Virus record (IMG/VR): IMGVR_UViG_3300009151_000045
Coordinates: 29,325 to 93,324 of that record
Direction: 5' to 3' (one strand)
DNA from: a virus
Length of the DNA: 64,000 nucleotides
This document shows, in pieces, positions 9,423-17,355 of this stretch (the stretch's first letter is position 1; each line of letters begins with the position of its first letter). A program made the translations under genes and the position numbers. The notes under the pieces are model-generated. The model ran no database searches, had not been told where the DNA came from, and was given only the letters and a program-made list of their open reading frames with translations.

Positions 9423-10254
9423 AGGATTTGTCGTATTTGCACAAAACACACAAAAGACAGACTATGTCAAACAGGCCTATGCACTGGCATTGAGTATCAA
9501 ACACAGTCAATCTACAACAACTTTGGTATCAATAGTTACTAATGATCCTGTTCCTAAAAAATATCACAAAGTATTCGATCAAATAATTCCTATTCCCTGG
9601 TTCACAACAGCAGGTGATAGTCCGTTGGCCGCGGAGCATCGTTGGAAATTATATCACTGTACTCCGTATGACGAGACAATTGTATTAGACACTGATATGC
9701 TGTTGCTAGAAGATATTTCAGAATGGTGGCATTATTGTAGGAATTATGATGTTAAATTTTGCTCACGTATAAAGAATCACAAACTTGATTCAGTAGTTGA
9801 CAACATACACAGAAAAGCATTTGTAGCGAACAAACTTACTAATCCTTATTATGCTCTACACTATTTCAAGAAGAATGATAAAGCATTGGAATTTTATCGT
9901 GTGCTAGAATTTGTATGCAACAATTGGCAATGGTGTTGGACTACGTTTGCTCCCGACTTTTACCAAAATTGGTTAAGTATGGATCTAGCTGTGGCTGTGA
10001 CAATTGAAATCGTAGGAGAGTATAATTACACAGTTGACTCGTGTAGTCCTTTAGAATTTATACACATGAAAATCCCATTGCAAGATTGGCCTGCTAGTGC
10101 AGACAGATGGCAGGATACAGTACCTTGGATTTTAAATAATCAAGGGGAGCTGATAGTTTCTAATATTAAACAAACTAAATTATTTCACTATGTGGAAAAA
10201 GACTTTGTAACAGCGTCTATACTGAAGCAATTGGAAAAACTAAATCATGTCTAG
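9415..10254 (+). CDS. Glycosyltransferase-like protein (GT-A fold), paralogue of the preceding gene
   Basis: This 279-residue protein starts at a GTG that overlaps the end of the previous gene, with GGGGAA about 6 nt upstream. It shares the GFVVFAQNTQKTDYVKQAYA opening and the metal-binding TIVLDTDMLLL motif at about residue 85, as expected for a GT8-like transferase. Trp-rich stretches later (NNWQWCWTTF, DWPASADRWQDTVPW) may form the acceptor site. Substrate and acceptor cannot be read from sequence. Confidence 0.65.
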   Translation: MSKGFVVFAQNTQKTDYVKQAYALALSIKHSQSTTTLVSIVTNDPVPKKYHKVFDQIIPIPWFTTAGDSPLAAEHRWKLYHCTPYDETIVLDTDMLLLEDISEWWHYCRNYDVKFCSRIKNHKLDSVVDNIHRKAFVANKLTNPYYALHYFKKNDKALEFYRVLEFVCNNWQWCWTTFAPDFYQNWLSMDLAVAVTIEIVGEYNYTVDSCSPLEFIHMKIPLQDWPASADRWQDTVPWILNNQGELIVSNIKQTKLFHYVEKDFVTASILKQLEKLNHV

Positions 10255-10837
10255 CAAATACATAATACCTCCAAAACAACAGTATTGGGCTCACTACAAT
10301 AAGACAACAGGCGTAATCCGCAGTGCATCAAACGAGCCAACCACCCTGGATGAAGGTAGTATTGAGATTACCTATGACGAATACAAGTTATTTGCTGAAG
10401 GTCAGAAAAAATTACATGAGCATATGATAGGTTATGCTAGAACAGTGGATGGTACTACACAAAAAACTATAATACAAATAGCCGAACAACTGTATGGATT
10501 TAGGAACAATATATTTGAATGGATCAATGAACCTCCTACTCGAAATACCGAACTAACAGTGACTTGGAATAGACAAGCAAAAACATGGAATTTTACACTG
10601 AGCAAAAAGGCTAAAAAAAGAATAGCCAATGATCTGTTAACTAAGACAATATTTTTCATCATGCTTAACAATGATTTTGATTTTTTGATACGCAATATTG
10701 TTATAGATGTATCTGAGTTGGTAGAGAAAGAAAGTATAACAGTGCCGTTTGAAAGCAAGATAGAAACAAATATTGAAAAGATCTCAGTGTCGTGCCAGAT
10801 ATTATTTCAAGGTTATGGATTAAAAATAAATGGATAA
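10247..10837 (+). CDS. Hypothetical protein in the glycosyltransferase operon
   Basis: This 196-residue protein has no clear domain. The first 60 residues (IPPKQQYWAHYNKTTGVIRS, then ITYDEYKLFAEG) resemble small phage tail-associated or scaffold-like domains, but the match is weak. The rest alternates charged and beta-type segments. It overlaps both neighbours by 8 nt, so it belongs to the operon. Function unknown. Confidence 0.55.
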   Translation: MSSKYIIPPKQQYWAHYNKTTGVIRSASNEPTTLDEGSIEITYDEYKLFAEGQKKLHEHMIGYARTVDGTTQKTIIQIAEQLYGFRNNIFEWINEPPTRNTELTVTWNRQAKTWNFTLSKKAKKRIANDLLTKTIFFIMLNNDFDFLIRNIVIDVSELVEKESITVPFESKIETNIEKISVSCQILFQGYGLKING

Positions 10838-11726
10838 AATTAAAATTATAGAACAAGATATTATTTTTCTCAGCTATGACGAACCTAATGCTGAAAAAAA
10901 TTATGCAGATTTATTAGCCAAAGTGCCATGGGCTAAACGTGTACACGGAGTTAAAGGTAGTGATGCCGCCCACAAAGCCTGCGCCAAACTAAGCGAAACA
11001 GAATACTTTGTTACTGTAGACGCAGATAACATTGTAGATCCCAAGTTTTTAGAAGTAGAAATTGATCTGGATGAATTGGGTCTGACTAAGGAAAATGTTT
11101 TCAGTTGGTGCGGCAAGATTCATGTCAATGGACTCATGTATGGTAACGGTGGCCTTAAACTATGGACACGTAAGTTTGTTAACGAAATGCGCACTCACGA
11201 AAATGCTGTAGTAGATGATGTAAAGGGTAGAGTAGAATTTTGTTTTGATGATCGTTACTATCAATTCAATGACAATTATTCAGAGAGCTATACCAATGCA
11301 ACACCATTTCAAGCATGGCGGGCAGGATTCCGTGAAGGTGTTAAGATGAGTCTTAATCAGGGAATAAAAACAAATGATGTAAAAAAAGTGTGGTGGCAAA
11401 ATTATCATAGGCTACTTGTTTGGTGCACAGTTGGAGCAGATGTTGAACATGGTGTTTGGTCAATATTGGGAGCAAGAGAAGGGTGTTACATGACCATGTT
11501 TACAGATTGGGATTATGCCAATGTTAGAGATTTTGAATGGTTGACAAATCATTGGGAAACTACTCATGAGCAAGCAGAGCCAGAAAAAATTACAGAATAT
11601 ATAAATTTTCTAGGCAAGTATCTTATGAAACATAGTGAGTTAGAAATTGCCAACCTAGATCCAGCCGGTAGTAAGTTCTTCAAGACAGTGTATCAAAACA
11701 CTCCTAGGATTTTAAGAAGAAGATAA
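10830..11726 (+). CDS. Glycosyltransferase-like protein (GT-A fold, second family)
   Basis: This 298-residue protein opens with DIIFLSYDEPNAEKNYADLL and carries a DxD-like VTVDADNIVD motif near residue 70, followed by FSWCGKIHVNGLMYGNGGLK. The same order (ISYNEPDAEENF, VVDGDAV, SINSLSYGYGGAK-like) appears in the next gene, so the two are a tandem paralogous pair distinct from the pair at 8574/9415. A nucleotide-sugar transferase fold is the best reading; donor and acceptor are unknown. It overlaps the preceding gene by 8 nt. Confidence 0.6.
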   Translation: MDKIKIIEQDIIFLSYDEPNAEKNYADLLAKVPWAKRVHGVKGSDAAHKACAKLSETEYFVTVDADNIVDPKFLEVEIDLDELGLTKENVFSWCGKIHVNGLMYGNGGLKLWTRKFVNEMRTHENAVVDDVKGRVEFCFDDRYYQFNDNYSESYTNATPFQAWRAGFREGVKMSLNQGIKTNDVKKVWWQNYHRLLVWCTVGADVEHGVWSILGAREGCYMTMFTDWDYANVRDFEWLTNHWETTHEQAEPEKITEYINFLGKYLMKHSELEIANLDPAGSKFFKTVYQNTPRILRRR

Positions 11727-12406
11727 TGTACGACATAGTATTCATATCTTATAACGAACCTGATGCAGAAGAAAATTTTGCCAGTCTAAAGGCACGATTT
11801 CCTAGAGTCAAACGTGTCAGCGGAGTTAAGGGAATTCATCAAGCACACATAGCTGCCGCCAAGAAATGCTTTACTCGTATGTTTTGGGTAGTGGATGGCG
11901 ATGCTGTTATTCTAAATGATTTTAATTTTGATTATAAAGTACCCGATGACGAGTTAGATGTAGTTCATGTTTGGCGCAGTATAAATCCTATTAATAGTTT
12001 GAGTTATGGATACGGTGGTGCAAAACTTCTACCAAAACAATTAACCATCAATATGGATACAACTACTACTGACATGACCATGAGCATTAGCAGTAAGTTT
12101 AAAGCAATGCCAGAGATCAGTAATATCACAGCATTTAATACAGATGCATACAGTACCTGGCGTAGCGCCTTTAGAGAGTGTTGTAAACTAGCAGTAATTA
12201 ACAATGAAGAATCGTTAGCTAGATTAGACGTATGGTGCCAACTAAATGACTCTGCTCCTTATGGATTTTATGCCTATTCAGGCGCACTTGTGGGGCAAGC
12301 ATACGGTGAAAAAAATGCCTCCGATAAAGAGGCATTATCTAAGATAAATGATTTTACTTGGCTAGAAGCTCTGTGGCTAGCGGAAAAATCTCAGCTATCA
12401 CTTTAG
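11726..12406 (+). CDS. Glycosyltransferase-like protein, shorter paralogue of 10830-11726
   Basis: This 226-residue protein begins YDIVFISYNEPDAEENFASL and has the acidic metal-site candidate FWVVDGDAVIL at about 55, then LSYGYGGAKLL. It shares one base with the stop of the previous gene (TAATG). Its 3' end runs convergently into thyX on the other strand: 53 bp are shared, and a thyX-side terminator hairpin is encoded inside this gene at 12309-12336. Confidence 0.6.
   Translation: MYDIVFISYNEPDAEENFASLKARFPRVKRVSGVKGIHQAHIAAAKKCFTRMFWVVDGDAVILNDFNFDYKVPDDELDVVHVWRSINPINSLSYGYGGAKLLPKQLTINMDTTTTDMTMSISSKFKAMPEISNITAFNTDAYSTWRSAFRECCKLAVINNEESLARLDVWCQLNDSAPYGFYAYSGALVGQAYGEKNASDKEALSKINDFTWLEALWLAEKSQLSL
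12309..12336 (-). terminator. Rho-independent terminator of the thyX operon, inside a convergent gene
   Basis: Read on the minus strand, the stem AATGCCTC / GAGGCATT has a 7-nt loop and is followed by seven T residues. It lies 18 nt past the thyX stop codon. The same bases encode residues of the plus-strand glycosyltransferase-like gene. Confidence 0.8.
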
Positions 12407-13022
12407 CACAAGCAATGGCAACTTCTTGATGCTCTTTCTGTGTACCATTAGCACTACGCAATTCAATAAAGTGAATCCAACTACGCAGTGTTCCGTTCAT
12501 ATATAACCGACTTTCAATAAGCCCTTCTGGTAAGACAGCACGAGCTTGTTCCTTTGCTATACCATTAGCGATAGCCCACTCGTACTCTCTTTGTGCGGCA
12601 TATATAACTCTTTTTTGAGCACGTTCCCATTCGTTCTGTAGCAGTTGATCTTCGACTGGGATACTGTTTTGTCTATTGGCAGTGTCTTGGAGTCGTGCTT
12701 CTCGCAATACAAACGACAGGTCTTTAGTAGGATCAGCATATCGCTGACTGAATTCTTGAAAGCTGAAGCTACGATGTCTGAGGATCTGTCGTGCAATATC
12801 TCTGGTGGTGGTAATTTCGATACAGGCGGAGACCATTTCGAGTGGGCTCCAGTGTTGGTGTTTGACCAAGTATCTGATGAGTTTGTCGGATGTTTCTGTG
12901 TTAAGTTGATTGCTTGGATTGGACACACGGGCGCAATACGCAATGAGTTCCTGTGCATCTTCAATGCCAATATCTGCGAATTCCTGTGTGGGTTGGGAGT
13001 AACTGAGTAATCGAACATGCAT
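12354..13022 (-). CDS. thyX: Flavin-dependent thymidylate synthase ThyX
   Basis: This 222-residue enzyme methylates dUMP to dTMP using methylene-tetrahydrofolate, FAD and NADPH. The ThyX signature RHRxxSxxxxSxR is intact at about 82-94 (RHRSFSFQEFSQR). The nearby HQHWSPLEM and the C-terminal RSWIHFIELR segments also fit the family, and length is normal. It supplies dTTP for phage replication independently of host ThyA. It is the last gene of the operon that starts with the VWA protein at 15727, and is followed by a strong terminator. Confidence 0.95.
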   Translation of the reverse strand: MHVRLLSYSQPTQEFADIGIEDAQELIAYCARVSNPSNQLNTETSDKLIRYLVKHQHWSPLEMVSACIEITTTRDIARQILRHRSFSFQEFSQRYADPTKDLSFVLREARLQDTANRQNSIPVEDQLLQNEWERAQKRVIYAAQREYEWAIANGIAKEQARAVLPEGLIESRLYMNGTLRSWIHFIELRSANGTQKEHQEVAIACAKVIAEIFPLATELLAK

Positions 13023-13025
13023 TAT

Positions 13026-13349
13026 TTATAACTTCTTTTTCTTTAAAAATTTTTGAGTTAGTTTTTCCATATCCTTACGAATACGATCTGTATCTAACTT
13101 GAAGTCAACATTATGTATATTGTCTTCATAGTTTTGACACACTTCGGCTAGATTTTTTTCAAAAGACCCCCATCCCTCACGGCGTGTCTTAGCTGTTATT
13201 TTTATTTCCCAAGTTTTACCATCTTTAAAATTGACCAAAACGGTATGGAGATACCTAAGAGGCATTACATTCAAATATACCTCACCAAATACTTCTGGCC
13301 AATGTGCGATAACATCCTTGGGAAGATTTCGTCTTCCCGATTTTGTCAC
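13026..13349 (-). CDS. Hypothetical conserved phage protein
   Basis: This 107-residue soluble protein is rich in basic residues, ending in KKKKL, with a beta-rich centre (VYLNVMPLRYLHTVLVNF, KTWEIKITAKTRREGW) and a helical tail. No signature was recognised. Small proteins of this kind are common in T4-like cyanophage genomes. It overlaps the upstream gene by 4 nt (ATGA) and lies 3 nt before thyX. The basic character would fit nucleic-acid binding, but that is only inference. Confidence 0.6.
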   Translation of the reverse strand: MTKSGRRNLPKDVIAHWPEVFGEVYLNVMPLRYLHTVLVNFKDGKTWEIKITAKTRREGWGSFEKNLAEVCQNYEDNIHNVDFKLDTDRIRKDMEKLTQKFLKKKKL

Positions 13350-13963
13350 GCAGTATCTTTAACCGTTTTCTTTACTGTAGGAGCAAGTTCTTCAGCTTTA
13401 CGACGCATTGCCGCCGCCTGTTTAGCTAGAGCATCTGCTTGACTACGATAGTGTTTGGCTTCAGCTTCTGGACTATCAAATGTCAACGGAGCACTGGCTG
13501 TGACTGTAGGTGCTACTGTAGCTTCTAATACTGGTGCTTTGGTTACATCAGCATCTTTGCTAGGAATATTGGAATCTTTCATAGCTAGATCATCTACTGC
13601 TACACCACGTTGTTCAGCAATAATTTGATTCAATTCGGATAGTGCAATAGCAACACCCGGAGTCGGAGTCATCTCAATATTGCTAGTGGGAGCCTTGATC
13701 AAACGACCCGATGCGTGTAACGCTGGCAACATAGTCGATCCATCTGGGAACTGTGTGCGAGCCAATGCGTCTGCAAATTCAGTTGCATCCTGACCGGTTC
13801 CACTTTCGACCAAATTAATAATGGCGTCATGATAAATGTCAGGTAAATTCTCTGTTGGGATAATCAAGCAACTATACGCATCACCTGGTAATGTACGATA
13901 CGCCACTATACATTTTTTATTAGTGGCTTTGACACGTGCCACGTGTTTGAGTTCTTTAGCCAT
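13346..13963 (-). CDS. Hypothetical conserved phage protein with Ala-rich helical C-terminus
   Basis: This 205-residue protein has a compact N-terminal part (MAKELKHVARVKATNKKCIV ... GDAYSCLIIPTENLPDIYHD), a flexible Pro/Thr/Ala linker around 120-165, and an Ala/Lys-rich helix that is probably coiled coil (AKHYRSQADALAKQAAAMRR). A similar layout is found in small accessory proteins of T4-like phages, but no function is recognised. It sits in the VWA-thyX operon. Confidence 0.6.
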   Translation of the reverse strand: MAKELKHVARVKATNKKCIVAYRTLPGDAYSCLIIPTENLPDIYHDAIINLVESGTGQDATEFADALARTQFPDGSTMLPALHASGRLIKAPTSNIEMTPTPGVAIALSELNQIIAEQRGVAVDDLAMKDSNIPSKDADVTKAPVLEATVAPTVTASAPLTFDSPEAEAKHYRSQADALAKQAAAMRRKAEELAPTVKKTVKDTA

Positions 13964-13964
13964 A

Positions 13965-14222
13965 TTATGCTCCGGTAGCAGGTGCTGTAGCAGGTGCTGG
14001 TTGTTGTGTTCCGTCGGCGGGTTGTTGTTTAGCGACCAGTTCTAAGAATGCTGTCAACTTGTTGTAAGTTTGGCCAACTGCAACCATTTCATTGGGTTTG
14101 AATGCGCCACGTGAGCTAGCAATATCAATAATAACTTTCATGGCGTTAAGATCGTTAATAGTTAGATCTGTGCCAGAAGCTGTTGGATCTGCTTGCTGTG
14201 GTGTTTGTGCTGTATCAGTCAT
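13965..14222 (-). CDS. Hypothetical small protein
   Basis: This 85-residue acidic protein has disordered Pro/Ala/Gln/Thr-rich ends and a central helical part (LTINDLNAMKVIIDIASSRG ... VGQTYNKLTAFLELVAKQ). It has a clear AGGAG ribosome site about 8 nt before the ATG and is one base from the next gene. Its function is not recognised; small proteins with this central helical pattern are common in T4-like phages. Confidence 0.6.
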   Translation of the reverse strand: MTDTAQTPQQADPTASGTDLTINDLNAMKVIIDIASSRGAFKPNEMVAVGQTYNKLTAFLELVAKQQPADGTQQPAPATAPATGA

Positions 14223-14255
14223 GGTATCTCCTTAATATAATCTGTACGTATATAA

Positions 14256-14543
14256 TTATCTCTGTGATAAATGTGGACAGGCAATCGTGAAAAAACTTAA
14301 TTCTTTTTCACTTTCAAAACCTATCTGTGTATTGTATACAATAGTGTTGGTGTTGTCTAAAGCAATTCCTTGCCCTATATAGTACCTATTATTTAAATGA
14401 TGTCGTATCCATAGATCTATGGATTTGAGCATTGTTGGATTGTATCGATCCAAGTATGTGTACTTGAAATGCGGACAGGCAAATTCAACCCTCCGTAGAC
14501 CAAAATAGTTTAGAGGATTTGGTTTGCCTGTCTTCAGTGCCAT
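14256..14543 (-). CDS. Hypothetical protein
   Basis: This 95-residue soluble protein (MALKTGKPNPLNYFGLRRVE...) contains two CPH motifs (ACPHFKYTY near 24 and ACPHLSQR at the very end) and no recognised domain. The paired Cys-Pro-His sites could bind a metal, which is speculative. Its ATG shares a base with the stop of the VWA gene upstream, so it is translationally coupled to it and might work with the VWA/MoxR pair. Confidence 0.55.
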   Translation of the reverse strand: MALKTGKPNPLNYFGLRRVEFACPHFKYTYLDRYNPTMLKSIDLWIRHHLNNRYYIGQGIALDNTNTIVYNTQIGFESEKELSFFTIACPHLSQR

Positions 14544-15727
14544 TACACTGATACCTTAGCTTGTTCGTAATAAGCATATTCTCCAAAAGGTGGAACAATC
14601 TTATCATTGCCGTGGATGATGAATACTGTGTCGCAGTAATTTTCATCACCCCAACTGCCCCAGGGGTAACCGTCTGTGAACATGATAAACTTCTTAGGCT
14701 GAATGTCGTGTTCTTTCATGTAGTCCCAGTTGACATCAAATTCAGTACCACCACCGCCCATTGGTTCGTAGTGATCGAACTCGTCCATGGAGTATCCGTC
14801 AAAATCTGCTTCGTTGTATACACTAGTATCAAAGCACCATACTTTAATTTTAAAGTCTTGGTACTCCTGCATAATACCTTTGATCTCACTCAAGAAATCT
14901 TTGGCTTGCTCGTCACCGATTGATCCTGACATGTCAATACTTACACAGATGTCAATAGTCTCTTGGAATTGTGTGCCGGGTAATACTGCACCAATGTGCC
15001 AACCTTTACGGTTAGGGCGCATAAAAGAATAATCGTTCTTGATAATACTTTGTATTTGTTGACGAAGAATTTCACGCCAATTCATCTTTGGCTCTGTTAA
15101 TTCTTTGATCATACGTTGTATACTAGCAGGAGTGTTACCAGCGCCTGCGGCCTGTGCGGCCTGAATAGTAGCTTCACGCATTTCGTCACGGATTTCTTTT
15201 AATTCTTCTTTAGTATAGCTGGGACGACCGTCCTTGCCTTCTGAACCCCAGTCGATATGTTCATCAAGCAGTTGACCCAATGCTTCAAGTTGTTTCTTAT
15301 CCATTTCATCAAAAATACGATCATACACTTCTTCTGCACCCATACCGTAGTATTTGGCATCGTGAAAGATTTTGATATCTGGAATTTGATGATCACCAAT
15401 ATGATCTCGGACCAATTGTCCATTTACACAGTAGTCAGCGGCAATGTTAAAAATCTGGGGATCACGGCCTTCGCGACGCCCCATGTGATCAAACACATTG
15501 TGTAGGATTTCATGTGCAATTACAAACTCTACTTGTTTGACAGTAAGTTTTTCGAAAAACTCACGACAGAAGAAGATATGGCGTCCGTCAGTTGCGGCAG
15601 TAGGTAACCATTTTTCTGCTTCTTGTATTTTTAGGCGTGTAGCCATATTGCCAAAAAACGGATGTTTCAAAAGCAAACTAACACGAGCTACAATAATTTT
15701 GTCTATGACCGGATCTGTATGCGACAT
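14543..15727 (-). CDS. VWA-domain protein with N-terminal metallopeptidase-like domain
   Basis: This 394-residue protein pairs a zincin-like region with a von Willebrand A domain. Near 72-76 lies HEILH (HExxH), followed by NVFDHMGRR and NIAADYCVN, as in the DUF2201-type putative metallopeptidase family. A linker follows, then a VWA fold with an intact MIDAS DxSxS (IDMSGS at about 264-269) and FTDGYPWG further on. Bacterial relatives pair with MoxR ATPases to remodel or load metal into client complexes. The MoxR-like gene here lies just upstream under a separate promoter. Confidence 0.8.
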   Translation of the reverse strand: MSHTDPVIDKIIVARVSLLLKHPFFGNMATRLKIQEAEKWLPTAATDGRHIFFCREFFEKLTVKQVEFVIAHEILHNVFDHMGRREGRDPQIFNIAADYCVNGQLVRDHIGDHQIPDIKIFHDAKYYGMGAEEVYDRIFDEMDKKQLEALGQLLDEHIDWGSEGKDGRPSYTKEELKEIRDEMREATIQAAQAAGAGNTPASIQRMIKELTEPKMNWREILRQQIQSIIKNDYSFMRPNRKGWHIGAVLPGTQFQETIDICVSIDMSGSIGDEQAKDFLSEIKGIMQEYQDFKIKVWCFDTSVYNEADFDGYSMDEFDHYEPMGGGGTEFDVNWDYMKEHDIQPKKFIMFTDGYPWGSWGDENYCDTVFIIHGNDKIVPPFGEYAYYEQAKVSV

Positions 15728-15756
15728 TTCTGCTCCTAATTTTTTACTATAAGTAT

Positions 15757-15785
15757 ATTATAACACCTCCCGAAGGAGGTGTCAA
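15757..15785 (-). promoter_or_regulatory. Consensus sigma70 promoter with a hairpin filling its spacer
   Basis: On the minus strand TTGACA (15785-15780) and TATAAT (15762-15757) are separated by exactly 17 bp, a perfect consensus. It drives the VWA-thyX operon. The spacer and part of the -35 form the inverted repeat ACACCTCC-TTCG-GGAGGTGT. Confidence 0.85.
15763..15782 (-). terminator. C(UUCG)G hairpin between the MoxR and VWA genes
   Basis: An 8-bp perfect stem with a UUCG tetraloop lies 9 nt past the MoxR stop codon. The following bases (TATAATATAC) are AU-rich but not a T run, so it may be a weak terminator or an mRNA 3'-end stabiliser of the kind common in T4. It overlaps the next promoter. 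Confidence 0.55.
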
Positions 15786-15791
15786 CCAATC

Positions 15792-16883
15792 TTATTTCTC
15801 TGTGGCTTGTGCAATATACTTACCAAACTTTTGGTGGAAAGCGTCAAAACATTTAATTTCATCCGGATCTAATGGCAACTTATAAGTGCTTAGTGCCAAT
15901 TTAGTGCCCATAATAACCAACTCAGTTTCGAAATTGTTCATCAAGAATTCGAAAAAGTTGTTAGTCATGTCGTTCCAATTTTTGGCTTTCTTGTCACATG
16001 CGTCTTTGAGCTCGTAGCACAATGATACAGTCAATGAATACATTGCTGAAATTTCTTTCGAGTCCATTTTCTTAACCTTGCCTGACAAGATATCTTGCGG
16101 GTTAGGCATTTTGCTGGCATGTTTGCGGTGTGCCATAAACTTCACAGCCAGACCTTCACCTACAGAACCTGACACTAAATCGGTTAGTGTGTCATTGTCG
16201 CAGTCGTCATCTGTAAGCAATTCGCTAACGAACGACCAAGAGCGTGGAGTAGCAAATGAGCGTGAGCTAGATTTTGGATCAAAATCATACAAGTCTTTCT
16301 TGCTAAAGGTCAAGTATCCAATAACATCTGGATGGATATTGTTGTCTACGGCCCAGTCAAAGTAGTCATCCCAATCTACAGCCATTTCCAAGTGAACAAA
16401 ACGGTTTGCCAACGGACTTGGCATACGATATGATACACCTTTGTCTGTTTCACGGTTGCCTGCGGCAACCATCACTACATTGTCTGGCAGTTCATAAGTA
16501 CCGCATTTACGATTAAGAACCAGTTGATAAGCCGCGGCTTGTACGCTGGGAGCGGCGCTGTTCAATTCATCCATGAACAAGATGATAGTTTTGTGATTTT
16601 TAGCAAACTCTTTGCTAGGCAATTCTGAAGGAGGAGCCCATTTCATTGTGCCATCGATTGAGTCAAAGTATGGAATACCTTTGATGTCTGTTGGTTCCCA
16701 TAGACTCAAACGGATATCGATAACATGGGCATCAAGTTCTGTACCCAATTGTTTGATAATATCTGACTTGCCAATACCCGGAGGACCCCAGATAAAGATA
16801 GGACGTTTTGTATTAAACGCCTTACGAAGACTTTTCTTTGCACCCTTTGGGCCTACTGTACGGGTTACTAGTTCTGATGCCAT
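15792..16883 (-). CDS. MoxR-like AAA+ ATPase
   Basis: This 363-residue ATPase has Walker A GPPGIGKS at about 33-40, Walker B LFMDELNSA at about 102-110, the GNRETDKG sensor-1 segment and the PSPLANRF arginine-finger region. These features place it in the MoxR/RavA-like branch that works with VWA proteins. The gene that follows encodes a VWA protein with a metallopeptidase-like domain, so the two probably form a chaperone pair acting on a host or phage complex. It has its own consensus promoter. Confidence 0.85.
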   Translation of the reverse strand: MASELVTRTVGPKGAKKSLRKAFNTKRPIFIWGPPGIGKSDIIKQLGTELDAHVIDIRLSLWEPTDIKGIPYFDSIDGTMKWAPPSELPSKEFAKNHKTIILFMDELNSAAPSVQAAAYQLVLNRKCGTYELPDNVVMVAAGNRETDKGVSYRMPSPLANRFVHLEMAVDWDDYFDWAVDNNIHPDVIGYLTFSKKDLYDFDPKSSSRSFATPRSWSFVSELLTDDDCDNDTLTDLVSGSVGEGLAVKFMAHRKHASKMPNPQDILSGKVKKMDSKEISAMYSLTVSLCYELKDACDKKAKNWNDMTNNFFEFLMNNFETELVIMGTKLALSTYKLPLDPDEIKCFDAFHQKFGKYIAQATEK

Positions 16884-16931
16884 TTTGTTTCCTATCTTAA
16901 GTTGGGATTAAATTTGTTACGCTATGTAAGT

Positions 16932-16960
16932 ATTATAGCACCAACTAGACCTTATGTCAA
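16932..16960 (-). promoter_or_regulatory. Consensus sigma70 early promoter for the MoxR gene
   Basis: TTGACA (16960-16955) and TATAAT (16937-16932) are spaced by 17 bp, a perfect consensus. The -35 overlaps the TGA stop of the upstream gene. The inverted repeat GCTAT/ATAGC surrounds the -10 and start region (16921-16939) and could be an operator. Confidence 0.85.
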
Positions 16961-17355
16961 TTAGAATTTAGATCTTTTTCACGCTCTTTCATGGCTTTTA
17001 TTAGTCCAAATTTTCTAATGTCGTCACTAAACAACATAAGCTCAAAATTCTTGCGCTCTGTGAACACAGTGATTGAAAGGGGAGTTAGATAGTAAGGACA
17101 GTCCAAATATCTTTCCAAAAATATAATAGTTTGGGGGCTCAGCTCAATTGGTTCGGTAAATGGCACTTCGTAAGCTCTAAGTTCCAAATCGTTAACCAAA
17201 AAGGCATATCCGTCGTCACTTAATCTAAATGCGGTTTGTTTGCCTGCACGATTACTTTGCCACCAGTTGCGTGAGTACAACTTTACATTTACATCGTCTG
17301 TTGTTTTGCCCCACTGCTGTAAAAATATCTTAGTGTAGGCATCCTGTGTCATCAT
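16957..17355 (-). CDS. Hypothetical conserved phage protein
   Basis: This 132-residue soluble protein begins MMTQDAYTKIFLQQWGKTTD and has a central RLSDDGYAFLVNDLELRAYEVPF segment and a Lys/Glu-rich C-terminus. The general layout recalls small conserved proteins of T4-like cyanophages, function unknown. It overlaps the upstream gene by 4 nt. Its stop codon is part of the -35 element of the MoxR promoter. Confidence 0.6.
   Translation of the reverse strand: MMTQDAYTKIFLQQWGKTTDDVNVKLYSRNWWQSNRAGKQTAFRLSDDGYAFLVNDLELRAYEVPFTEPIELSPQTIIFLERYLDCPYYLTPLSITVFTERKNFELMLFSDDIRKFGLIKAMKEREKDLNSN

Noticed and set aside
13023-13030. Perfect T4 late-promoter octamer TATAAATA on the minus strand before thyX
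   Set aside because: It ends 1 nt before the thyX ATG, so the start site would lie inside the coding sequence. It is made up by the end of the previous gene and its stop codon.
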